DNA of 64,000 nucleotides, taken from Palsa-504 sp963835775 (GTDB lineage Bacteria; Actinomycetota; Actinomycetes; Streptosporangiales; Streptosporangiaceae). The stretch lies in NCBI GenBank assembly GCA_963835775.1, contig CAWIHB010000011.1:62001-126000 (forward strand). Direction: 5' to 3'. Shown here piece by piece: positions 15,615-25,515 of the stretch. The notes under the pieces were generated by a model that did not search any database, was not told the DNA's origin, and worked only from the letters and a program-made list of their open reading frames with translations. A program made the translations under genes and the position numbers. Numbering within the stretch: position 1 is the first letter of the stretch; each line of letters starts with the position of its first letter.

Positions 15615-16301
15615 TCAGCCGATCTGGTGGCGGTGGGCGTAGCCGATGGCGGCGGCCCGATCCCGGGATCCGGTCTTGGCGAAGATCCGGTTGATGTGAG
15701 TCTTGACCGTGTGGTTGCTCAGGAACAGCCGCGCGGCGATCTCCGGGTTGGTCAGCCCCTGAACGATCAGGCCCAGGATCTCCACCTCGCGCTCGGTCAG
15801 CCCGTCCGGCGCCGGCGTAGGCGGGCCGGGCGCCGGCTGTTCCCCGGCCGCGGCTCTGGGCTGCGCCGTGGCCTGCAGCAGCGTGGCGTGCACACGGGGG
15901 TCCAGGACGGTCAGCCCGGATGCCGCGGCGTGCAGCGCCTGGGCGATGTCGGCCCGGTCGGCGTCCTTGGTCAGGTAGCTGCGCGCCCCCGCCCGCAGCG
16001 CCTCCAGGACGGTGCCGTCGTCGGCGTAGGTGGTGAGCACCACGATGGCCACGCCGGGATACTCGGCGACCAGCCGCCGGGTCACGCCCAGCCCGTCCAG
16101 GACCGGCATGTGCAGGTCGAGCAGGATCGCGTCGGGCTTATGCTCGGCGATCAGATCAAGCGCCTGCTGCCCGTCGGCGGCGGCGCCGACCACGTCGATG
16201 CCGGGCAGGCCGCCGAGCAGCAGCACCAGGCCCTCGCGCACGCTGGCCTGGTCGTCGGCGATCACGATGCGCAGCGGCCGGCCTGCTTCCGCGGTGCTCA
16301 T
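15615..16301 (-). CDS. NarL/FixJ-type response regulator
   Basis: A 228-residue regulator. The receiver domain (residues about 9-125) has the phosphoacceptor Asp in ILLDLHMPVLDG, with VVLTTYADDGTV and the Lys of YLTKDA. The LuxR-type HTH near residues 160-222 reads LTEREVEILGLIVQGLTNPEIAARLFLSNHTVKTHI. Its ATG overlaps the stop of the histidine kinase gene (16298-16301), so it is translationally coupled to its partner. Target genes are not indicated. Confidence 0.95.
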   Translation of the reverse strand: MSTAEAGRPLRIVIADDQASVREGLVLLLGGLPGIDVVGAAADGQQALDLIAEHKPDAILLDLHMPVLDGLGVTRRLVAEYPGVAIVVLTTYADDGTVLEALRAGARSYLTKDADRADIAQALHAAASGLTVLDPRVHATLLQATAQPRAAAGEQPAPGPPTPAPDGLTEREVEILGLIVQGLTNPEIAARLFLSNHTVKTHINRIFAKTGSRDRAAAIGYAHRHQIG

Positions 16302-17476
16302 GGGCTCATGTTCTCAGGCTCCGGGCGCGGCAGTTCGGCGGTTACCACCCACTGGCCGTCGCGGTGGCCCGCCGCCAGCGTCCCGTTCAGCAGCCGGAGC
16401 CGTTCCCGCATGCCGGTCAGCCCGTAGCCTGCGTCGACGGTGCTCATCGGGGCCGGGTCCGGGGGGTCAATGGCGTCGAGGTCGTTCCGCACGGTGAGCC
16501 GGACCACGAGGTCGGTGTAATCCAGGCGGACCGCGACCGGTTGCCCGGGCGCGTGCTTGGCCGCGTTGACCAGGGATTCCTGCGCTATCCGGAGCAGCGC
16601 GAGCGTGGCGTCGGGTGGCAGCGGCCCGGGGACGCCGCCCACCTCGAATTCGACCTTGACGTTATAGCGCTGCGCGTAGGTTTCGCTGACCATGGCCAGT
16701 TCCTCGTCCAGCGGCCGCGTGTCGGAGCGCAGCGCATAGACCGCCCGGCGCGTCTCGACCAGGCCCTCGGTGGCCATCTTCTGGGCCGCGGCCAGGATTT
16801 CGCCGGCCTTGTCCACGTCGGCGTGGTCGGTCAGCACGGCCCGAGCCGCCTGGATCTGGATGCCGAGCGCCCCGAGGGAGTGCGCGAGCACGTCGTGGAT
16901 CTCCCGGGCGATGCGGGCGCGCTCCTCGAGCAGGTCGGCCCGGCGCTGCTCGGCCTGCAGGCGCTCGCGCTGGGTCAGCAGCGCCTTGGCCTGCTCGGCC
17001 GCGATCCGGTAGGCGCCGCGGTTACGGCCGACCACCAGCCCGCCCAGCACGATCGCGGGCAGCCCGAGCAGCCCGCCGTAGCTGTTGCTGAAGACCAGCC
17101 CGCTGACCTCGATGGCCAGGATGGACGCGCCGGTCACGGCCAGCGCCCCGGTCAGGCTGACCTCAGCGCCCGCGACCATCGCCGCCACGGCCGCGAAGAT
17201 CACCAGCAAGGTCCCGCCGCCTCCCGCGGTGGCCGCGACGCCCGAGGCCACGGCCATGACCCCGAGGGTCACCGCGAACGCCCGCTCGCGGTACGGTGCG
17301 GCGGCCGGGTGCAGGTCCATCAGCGTCCAGGCCGCCATGGCCAGGCCGGCCAGGCAGAATGCCCCGATCTGAACCGGCACGTTGAGAGCGTGGTGCGGCG
17401 GGGCTACGACGAAGGCCAGCACGGTGATCCAGGCGAAACCCAGGATCCGGGCCGTCCAGTTGACCGCGCGCAGCAT
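16298..17476 (-). CDS. NarL-type sensor histidine kinase
   Basis: Sensor of the HisKA_3 (DesK/NarX-like) class, 392 residues from ATG 17476; an upstream in-frame ATG at 17641 adds 55 residues without membrane character. About six TM helices (residues 10-160) form the sensor. A coiled coil then leads to the H-box EERARIAREIHDVLAHSLGAL with the phosphorylated His, and the HATPase domain has the N-box AQESLVNAAKHAPG and G-box GYGLTGMRERLRLL. It is coupled by ATGA to the response regulator. The stimulus is unknown; membrane-embedded sensors often read the state of the lipid or cell envelope. Confidence 0.93.
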   Translation of the reverse strand: MLRAVNWTARILGFAWITVLAFVVAPPHHALNVPVQIGAFCLAGLAMAAWTLMDLHPAAAPYRERAFAVTLGVMAVASGVAATAGGGGTLLVIFAAVAAMVAGAEVSLTGALAVTGASILAIEVSGLVFSNSYGGLLGLPAIVLGGLVVGRNRGAYRIAAEQAKALLTQRERLQAEQRRADLLEERARIAREIHDVLAHSLGALGIQIQAARAVLTDHADVDKAGEILAAAQKMATEGLVETRRAVYALRSDTRPLDEELAMVSETYAQRYNVKVEFEVGGVPGPLPPDATLALLRIAQESLVNAAKHAPGQPVAVRLDYTDLVVRLTVRNDLDAIDPPDPAPMSTVDAGYGLTGMRERLRLLNGTLAAGHRDGQWVVTAELPRPEPENMSP

Positions 17477-17675
17477 GCATCCAGTATCGGCCGGGCGCGG
17501 CTCGCGGGCGTCAGCCCGGGGGCTGACCAGACGGGCCAGCGGTAGTACCGCCAGGTACCAGACCGTCCCCGGCTGGCTCATGCCGGCGTTCAGCCCCCGC
17601 TCCGATTCGGAACTGGCCCGGAAACGCGATTCTGGGTCCATCAGCGAAACGCCCGACTAACTGGGAGCACACAAG

Positions 17676-18215
17676 ATGTTTTCCGAACTTACCGAAGCCA
17701 TGATCGTCAACGGCATCGTGCTCACCACGGTACTGGCCACCGACCTGGGCAGTGAGCGCAAGATCGGCCCGATGCGGCTGCTGCGCCCGGTGATCGCCGC
17801 CGCGGTGATCATCCCGCTGTTCGTGGACAGCCCGGTCACCCACGGCACCGGCCTGGTGGTGGAGATCGCGGGCACCGTGGCCGGCCTGCTGGTCGGGCTG
17901 GCCGCCGCGGCCATGATGACCGTCTACCGCAGCCCCAAGACCGGCCGCCCGGTCAGCCGGGCCGGGACATCCTACGCGCTGCTGTGGACAGTCGTGGTCG
18001 GGGCCCGCGCCGCCTTCTCCTACGGCTCAGCGCACTGGTTCTCCCATCCGCTGGTCAGCTGGGCCATCGCGAACCAGGTCACCCTGGCCGCCATCACCGA
18101 CGGGCTGATCTTCATGGCCGTGGCCATGGTGCTCGTCCGCACCGTCGGACTGGGCGTGCGTGCCAGCCGCCTGCCCGAGCGGGCCCCCACCGCGCTGCAG
18201 AACGTCAACGCCTGA
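17676..18215 (+). CDS. multi-pass membrane protein, CcdC/DUF1453-like
   Basis: A 179-residue protein with five predicted TM helices (MIVNGIVLTTVLATDL; LLRPVIAAAVIIPLFV; EIAGTVAGLLVGLAAAAMMT; SYALLWTVVVGARAAFSYG; ITDGLIFMAVAMVLVRTV). The layout and the RLLRPVIAAAVII and VVVGARAAFSYG parts resemble CcdC/DUF1453-type proteins, often next to two-component genes of this sort. It is divergent from the histidine kinase and may be its target; this is inference. A perfect 16-bp hairpin follows. Confidence 0.6.
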   Translation: MFSELTEAMIVNGIVLTTVLATDLGSERKIGPMRLLRPVIAAAVIIPLFVDSPVTHGTGLVVEIAGTVAGLLVGLAAAAMMTVYRSPKTGRPVSRAGTSYALLWTVVVGARAAFSYGSAHWFSHPLVSWAIANQVTLAAITDGLIFMAVAMVLVRTVGLGVRASRLPERAPTALQNVNA

Positions 18216-18241
18216 GCCGCCGCCCGCGGCACCGGCTCCAC

Positions 18242-18278
18242 CCGCAAGGCCCTCGGCGCTCGGCCGAGGGCCTTGCGG
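18242..18278 (+). terminator. strong hairpin terminator
   Basis: A perfect 16-bp stem (CCGCAAGGCCCTCGGC / GCCGAGGGCCTTGCGG) with a 5-nt loop begins 26 bp after the membrane protein stop. No U-tract follows. Confidence 0.85.
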
Positions 18279-18405
18279 CGTACAGGTACACCGCCAGCGG
18301 CGCGAAGACGGCCAGCATGGCGGCGGACCAGCCGGTCTGACCCGCCCCTGGGCGGCTCACGTTCCGGTAACCTGGGACTACTCATCGACTGAGGAGGAGC
18401 CGGTC

Positions 18406-18633
18406 ATGACAGTCCTGGTGCCGATGACCGTCGAGCAGGATGAGGATGGCTGGTGGTGCGCGCATGCTCAGCTCGGCCCGAATGTGGGAGCGAACGGCCA
18501 GGGCCTGACCAGAAAAGAGGCTTTGGACGATCTGCGTGAGGCCATCCTTGCCTCGTTCGAAGCCGACGGCGGCATCCCGGAGTGGCTGGTGCGGTCCGAG
18601 TTGCTGGCGGTGGATGTTGACGAGGTAGCCTGA
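18406..18633 (+). CDS. hicB: HicB-like antitoxin
   Basis: A 75-residue HicB-type protein: a partial RNase H-like fold (VPMTVEQDEDGWWCAHAQL, then GLTRKEALDDLREAILASFE). It lacks a C-terminal DNA-binding domain, as many short HicB proteins do. The start ATG is set by GAGGAGGAG 15 bases upstream. Its TGA overlaps the hicA ATG (TGATG at 18631-18635). It should bind and block HicA. Confidence 0.8.
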   Translation: MTVLVPMTVEQDEDGWWCAHAQLGPNVGANGQGLTRKEALDDLREAILASFEADGGIPEWLVRSELLAVDVDEVA

Positions 18634-18860
18634 TGCCTCCGCTACCAGTCCTGCCGGGTTTGCGTGTTGTCCGGGCCTTGGAGAAGGCCAGCTTTGAGGT
18701 GGTCCGCATTCGCGGAAGCCACCATGTCCTGCGCCACCCGGATGGCCGTGGTACCTCTGTCCCTGTCCACGGGAACCAGGAGGTGCGAATCGGTACACTC
18801 CGCGGGATCCTACGGGATTGCCGGCTGACCGTGGATGAGTTCTTGAGCTTGCTCGACTAG
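18633..18860 (+). CDS. hicA: HicA-family mRNA interferase toxin
   Basis: A 75-residue dsRBD-like toxin. The motif VRALEKASFEVVRIRGSHH contains the catalytic His of the GSHH group; HPDGRGTSVPVHGNQEVRIGTLRGILR and TVDEFLSLL follow the family. HicA cleaves mRNA independently of the ribosome in many species. Gene order antitoxin-toxin (hicB-hicA) is the reverse of the E. coli order but common in actinobacteria and cyanobacteria. Looks intact. Confidence 0.88.
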   Translation: MPPLPVLPGLRVVRALEKASFEVVRIRGSHHVLRHPDGRGTSVPVHGNQEVRIGTLRGILRDCRLTVDEFLSLLD

Positions 18861-19166
18861 CCGGTAGCGTCTCGTATCACCGGACCGGCCGCGTAAGCGA
18901 CTCCGAAGGCTGGTATTCCGGCCGGGCCGCCGCCGACACGGCGGCGCTGCACGGTCACCGTGAGGTCACCGCCGAATCAGGCTGAGCGCACCTTTCACCC
19001 AACTGGCGAAACGGCTCTGCCGACGCACACCTGCGCATGCCGCCTCAGAGCAGAGCGGAACAGCCACCCTGCTCGTCAGGCCAAAAGGAATGTCAAAATC
19101 CGAAGTCCGTCTTGCCCGCGCCGTTAGGCGCAGCCGACTCGCGCCCGAGCCGGTTACCCTGACGAG
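18861..19166. other. intergenic, no gene seen
   Basis: About 300 bases between hicA and the PPTase gene. Long open frames here on either strand are GC shadows without similarity. No clear hairpin or operator was found. Confidence 0.5.
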
Positions 19167-19925
19167 GTGGCTGAACGGGCAGGCCTGGACGGTCCGGCGA
19201 CCGGCACCGCCGACGTGTGGTGGGCGCGCCGCCGGGACGCCTCCGACCGGCATATCCGCCTGCTGGACCAGGCCGAACAGCACCGCTACGCGGCCTACCG
19301 CCGCGACGAGGACCGGGACCGGTTCCTGGTCGGCTGCGCGCTGGCCAAGACCGTCCTGGCCGGCTATGAAAGCCAGGACCCGGCGAGCATCCGCTTCGAC
19401 CGGACCTGCCCGCAGTGCGGCCGGCCGCACGGCAAGCCGCGCGCCGCAGGCAGCGAACTGCAGCACTCCGTGGCCCACTCCGGTGACCTGGTCGCGGTCG
19501 CCGTCGCCCGGGCCCCGGTCGGCGTGGACGTCGAGCAGCTCGACGGCCGCCGTCGCCCGGTGGGCGGCCACAGCGACCCCGGCGCCCTGGCCCGCCTGGT
19601 GTTCTCCGGCCCCGAGCGGGTCTCCCTGGCCGCGGCCGGCCCGGCGACCCGGGCCCGTGCCTTCCTGGTCGCCTGGACCAGGAAGGAAGCCGTGACCAAG
19701 GCCACCGGCGACGGCCTGCGCGTCCCCTTCAGCGAGGTCGTGGTGGCCGCCGACACCGGGCCGCCCCGCGTGCTCTCCTGGCCCTATCCGCAGCCCCCGG
19801 GCTCCGTGTCCCTGCTCGATCTGGACGCCGGCCCCGGCTACGTGGCGGCGCTCGCGGTCCTCGGCCCCTGCCGGGCGGTCCGCGACCGGGACGGCTCGGC
19901 GCTGCTCGCCGCGCCCCCCGCCTGA
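19167..19925 (+). CDS. 4'-phosphopantetheinyl transferase, Sfp type
   Basis: A 252-residue Sfp/Gsp-type PPTase that attaches the CoA phosphopantetheine arm to carrier domains of PKS, NRPS or fatty acid synthases. The signature motifs are present: RCALAK-like region (GCALAKTVLAGY), FDRTCPQCGRPHGKP, HSVAHSGDLVAVAV, GVDVEQLDG with Mg-binding Asp/Glu, and WTRKEAVTKATGDGL with the second Glu and Lys. No PKS/NRPS genes are near, so it probably serves clusters elsewhere. GTG start at 19167. Confidence 0.92.
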   Translation: MAERAGLDGPATGTADVWWARRRDASDRHIRLLDQAEQHRYAAYRRDEDRDRFLVGCALAKTVLAGYESQDPASIRFDRTCPQCGRPHGKPRAAGSELQHSVAHSGDLVAVAVARAPVGVDVEQLDGRRRPVGGHSDPGALARLVFSGPERVSLAAAGPATRARAFLVAWTRKEAVTKATGDGLRVPFSEVVVAADTGPPRVLSWPYPQPPGSVSLLDLDAGPGYVAALAVLGPCRAVRDRDGSALLAAPPA

Positions 19926-20000
19926 ACGCTGGAACCGGAAAGGTCCGACGTCTGCCGCGCGGGCCCGGCGTTGTGTAGCGTTGGCTGGCGGAGGCGCCAG

Positions 20001-20738
20001 ATGCGTATCGCCTTGTTCGTGACGTGCCTGACTGACACGCTGTTCCCCGGTACCGGCCAGGCCGTGGTGACCGTCCTGGAACGTCTCGGTCACCAGGTGG
20101 AATTCCCGGCCGCGCAGACCTGCTGCGGCCAGATGCACTTCAACACCGGCTACCGGCGGGAGGCCACCCCGATGGCCCGCGGCTACCTGGCCGCCTTCGC
20201 CGGGTACGAGGCCGTGGTCACCCCGTCCGCCTCGTGCGCCGCCATGGTCCGGGAGTACTTCCCGGCGCTGGCCGACGAGGCCGGCGACGCGGCGATGGCC
20301 CGGGCCGTGGCCGAGCTGGCCCCGCGGACCTGGGAGCTGTCGGTGTTCCTGGCCGACGTGCTGGGCGTGACCGACGTGGGCGCGTACTTCCCGCACCGGG
20401 TCACCTACCACCCCAGCTGCCACTCGCTGCGCATGCTCAAGGTGGGCGATGCCCCGCTGCGCCTGCTGCGCGCGGTCCGCGGCCTGGACCTGGTGGACCT
20501 GCCGGACGCCGAGTCGTGCTGCGGGTTCGGCGGCACGTTCTCGGTGAAGAACCCGGACGTGTCCGCGGCCATCTGCGCCGACAAGGTGGCCGCGGTCCGC
20601 GCCTCGCAGGCCGAGGTGCTGTGCGCCGCGGACAACTCCTGCCTCATGCACATCGGCGGCGCGCTGGGCCGGCAGCGCTCCGGCGTGGCCACCATGCACC
20701 TGGCCGAGATCCTGGCCCGGACCGAGGCGCCCGCATGA
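20001..20738 (+). CDS. lutA: lactate utilization protein A, Fe-S CCG-domain protein
   Basis: A 245-residue protein with two CCG domains: QTCCGQMHFNTGYRREA (residues about 34-50) and YHPSCHSLRMLKVGDAP with ESCCGFGGTFSVKNPD. These bind a 4Fe-4S cluster in the LutABC L-lactate dehydrogenase complex. The start is ATG 20001 after GGCGGAGG. The stop overlaps the lutB start (ATGA). It transfers electrons within the complex; cytoplasmic face of the membrane is likely. Confidence 0.92.
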   Translation: MRIALFVTCLTDTLFPGTGQAVVTVLERLGHQVEFPAAQTCCGQMHFNTGYRREATPMARGYLAAFAGYEAVVTPSASCAAMVREYFPALADEAGDAAMARAVAELAPRTWELSVFLADVLGVTDVGAYFPHRVTYHPSCHSLRMLKVGDAPLRLLRAVRGLDLVDLPDAESCCGFGGTFSVKNPDVSAAICADKVAAVRASQAEVLCAADNSCLMHIGGALGRQRSGVATMHLAEILARTEAPA

Positions 20739-22225
20739 GGCCGCCGGCCACGCCGCCGGACAGCGGGCCGCACCCGGGCATGCCCACCTATCTCGGCATG
20801 CCGTCCTTCCCGGCCGCCGCCGCCACCGCCGTGGCCGATTCCCAGCTGCGCCGGAACCTGGCCCACGCCACCCACACCATCCGGGCCAAGCGCGCCGGTG
20901 CCGTGGCCGAACTATCGGACTGGGAGCAGCTCCGGGCCGCGGCCAAGGCGATCAAGGACCACACCCTGGCTCACCTGGACACCTACCTGCTCCGGCTGGA
21001 GGAGAACGTCACCCGGGCCGGCGGCCATGTGCACTGGGCCCAGGACGCGGGCCAGGCCAACGCGATCGTGGCCGGCCTGACCCGGGCAGCCGGCGCCGAC
21101 CGGGTGGTCAAGGTCAAGTCGATGGTGACCCAGGAGACCGGGCTGAACGAGGCGCTGGCCGCGGACGGCATCGACGCGCTGGAAACCGACCTGGCCGAGC
21201 TCATCGTCCAGCTCGGCCACGACCGGCCCAGCCACATTCTGGTCCCGGCCATCCACAAGAACCGGGCCGAGATCAGGGAGATCTTCCGCCAGCACATGCC
21301 GGACGCGCCGGCCGGGCTGACCGACGACCCGCCCGCGCTGGCCGCCGCGGCCCGGGCGCACCTGCGCCAGGCGTTCCTGTCCGCGCAGGTGGGCGTGTGC
21401 GGGGCCAACTTCGCCATCGCCGAGACCGGCTCGGTGGTGGTGGTCGAGTCCGAGGGCAACGGCCGGATGTGCGTGACCCTGCCGCAGACGCTCATCTGCG
21501 TGACCGGAATCGAGAAGATCCTGCCCTCCTGGCGTGACCTGGAGGTGTTCCTGGCCCTGCTGCCCCGGTCCGCTACGGCCGAGCGGATGAACCCGTACAC
21601 CTCGATCTGGACCGGGGTCACGCCCGGCGACGGCCCGCGGGACTTCCATCTGGTGCTGGTCGACAACGGCCGCACGGCCGCGCTGGCCGACCGCACCGGC
21701 CGCCAGGCCCTGCGCTGCATCAGGTGCTCGGCCTGCCTGAACGTCTGCCCGGTCTATGAGCGGACCGGCGGCCACGCGTACGGCTCGCCTTACCCGGGCC
21801 CGATCGGCGCCATCATCTCCCCCCAGCTGCGCGGGGTCACCTCTGCGATCGACGCCTCCCTGCCCTACGCGTCCACCCTGTGCGGCGCCTGCTACGAGGT
21901 GTGCCCGGTCGCCATCAACATCCCCGAGGCCCTGGTCTACCTGCGCGGCAAGGTCATCGACGCCAAGCGGGACAAGACCTTTTCTGCCGAACGGGCCGTG
22001 TTCGGCGCATCCGGCCGAGTGCTTCGCTCGCCTCGCCTGCTGGCCGCTGCCCAGCGTGCCGCCGCCCTGAGCGGCCGCGTGGTGGGCCGTTCGGGCCGGA
22101 TCCGCCGGCTCCCGCCGCCGCTGTCCGCCTGGACCGAGACCCGCGACGCCCCGCCCCCGCCGCGCGAGTCGTTCCGCGCCTGGTGGGCCCGGACCAGGAG
22201 CCCGCACGGGAAGGCCCCCCGATGA
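20735..22225 (+). CDS. lutB: lactate utilization protein B
   Basis: A 496-residue iron-sulfur protein. The LutB/YkgF N-terminal LUD-type domain includes VTRAGGHVHWAQDAGQANAI and VVKVKSMVTQETGLNEAL and the substrate-domain QVGVCGANFAIAETGSVVVV. Two ferredoxin-like clusters follow: CIRCSACLNVCPVY (near residue 330) and CGACYEVCPVAINIPE (near residue 387). It is the electron-transfer core of L-lactate oxidation to pyruvate. Overlaps lutA and lutC by ATGA, so the three genes form one coupled operon. No LldR-type regulator or lactate permease adjoins. Confidence 0.93.
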   Translation: MRPPATPPDSGPHPGMPTYLGMPSFPAAAATAVADSQLRRNLAHATHTIRAKRAGAVAELSDWEQLRAAAKAIKDHTLAHLDTYLLRLEENVTRAGGHVHWAQDAGQANAIVAGLTRAAGADRVVKVKSMVTQETGLNEALAADGIDALETDLAELIVQLGHDRPSHILVPAIHKNRAEIREIFRQHMPDAPAGLTDDPPALAAAARAHLRQAFLSAQVGVCGANFAIAETGSVVVVESEGNGRMCVTLPQTLICVTGIEKILPSWRDLEVFLALLPRSATAERMNPYTSIWTGVTPGDGPRDFHLVLVDNGRTAALADRTGRQALRCIRCSACLNVCPVYERTGGHAYGSPYPGPIGAIISPQLRGVTSAIDASLPYASTLCGACYEVCPVAINIPEALVYLRGKVIDAKRDKTFSAERAVFGASGRVLRSPRLLAAAQRAAALSGRVVGRSGRIRRLPPPLSAWTETRDAPPPPRESFRAWWARTRSPHGKAPR

Positions 22226-22938
22226 CCACCTCCCGCGACCAGATGCTGGCCCGCATCCGCGCCGCCATCCGCACCGGCGCTGCGCCTGCCGCCGGCCCGG
22301 CACCCTCCGCTGCCACCGCGCCGGACCGCGCCGCCGCCGAGGCCGACGCCGCCTACGTGGCGCTGCCCCGCGGCTACCTGCGCGCCCACCACGACCCGGC
22401 CGCTGGCATCGTGGACCTGTTCGCCGAACGTGCCGCCGACTACCGTGCCGTCGTCGAGCGCGTTGTCCCGGCTGACCTGGCCCCCGCCGTGGCCCGCGCC
22501 CTGGCCGCCCGGTCGGAAACGGCCGGCGCGCCCGCCGGGCCTTTCGTGGCGCCGGACGGCCTCCCGCCCGAATGGCTGGCCGAGCTGCCCGCGGGCCTGC
22601 GGCTCGTCCACGACACCCCGCCGCTGTCCCCCGCCGAACTCGACCAGACTGCCGGCGTCGTCACCGGCTGCGCCGTAGCCATCGCCGAGACCGGCACGAT
22701 CATCCTGGACCACGGCCCGGCCCAGGGCCGCCGCGCGCTTACCCTGGTGCCCGACTTCCACCTGGTCATCGTCCGCGCCGATCAGGTCGCCGCCGACTTG
22801 CCGGACGCCTTCGCCCGCCTCGACCCGGCCCGCCCGCACACGCTGATCTCCGGCCCCTCCGCCACCAGCGACATCGAACTCATCCGCGTCGAGGGCGTGC
22901 ACGGCCCCCGGACCCTCCACATCCTTCTCGTCGCCTAG
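22222..22938 (+). CDS. lutC: lactate utilization protein C
   Basis: A 238-residue LUD-domain protein. MTTSRDQMLARIRAAI is the typical start, and GVVTGCAVAIAETGTIILDHG, ALTLVPDFHLVIV and ISGPSATSDIELIRVEGVHGP are the conserved core and end (the GP-TADIE-like motif). With LutA and LutB it forms the L-lactate-oxidising complex. Coupled to lutB by an ATGA overlap. An imperfect 22-bp inverted repeat follows and probably ends transcription. Confidence 0.92.
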   Translation: MTTSRDQMLARIRAAIRTGAAPAAGPAPSAATAPDRAAAEADAAYVALPRGYLRAHHDPAAGIVDLFAERAADYRAVVERVVPADLAPAVARALAARSETAGAPAGPFVAPDGLPPEWLAELPAGLRLVHDTPPLSPAELDQTAGVVTGCAVAIAETGTIILDHGPAQGRRALTLVPDFHLVIVRADQVAADLPDAFARLDPARPHTLISGPSATSDIELIRVEGVHGPRTLHILLVA

Positions 22939-22948
22939 CCGGGAACAA

Positions 22949-22997
22949 GATCGCGAACACTTTTGTCCCCAAACTGGGGGTACAAGTGTTCGTGATC
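22949..22997. terminator. 22-bp imperfect inverted repeat after lutC
   Basis: The arms at 22949-22970 (GATCGCGAACACTTTTG TCCCC) and 22976-22997 pair at 18 of 22 positions around a 5-nt loop. It starts 10 bp after the lutC stop and ends 97 bp before lon. It is the natural terminator of lutABC, though its A/T-containing stem is also typical of a protein-binding site. Confidence 0.6.
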
Positions 22998-23058
22998 ATG
23001 GAAAACGGGCGATCGCTGCGGGCGAACGGGCGGCGGAAATACCTGAGGGCTCTTCTTT

Positions 23059-23079
23059 CTTGAGTGTTAGTGACTCAAG
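23059..23079. promoter_or_regulatory. HAIR element (HspR operator)
   Basis: CTTGAGT-N7-ACTCAAG at 23059-23079 matches the HspR-associated inverted repeat consensus exactly. It lies 15 bp before the lon start codon. HspR represses dnaK, clpB and lon in Streptomyces and relatives, so lon here should be heat-induced by release of HspR. hspR itself is not in the window. Confidence 0.93.
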
Positions 23080-23094
23080 CTTTGGAGGCCATCA

Positions 23095-25506
<2,412 letters not shown>

Positions 25507-25515
25507 CCGGCCGCG

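Noticed and set aside
18966..20699. 577-codon open frame on the minus strand across the PPTase and lutA genes
   Set aside because: Antisense shadow of two well-supported genes; composition is His/Arg/Gly-rich without any domain.
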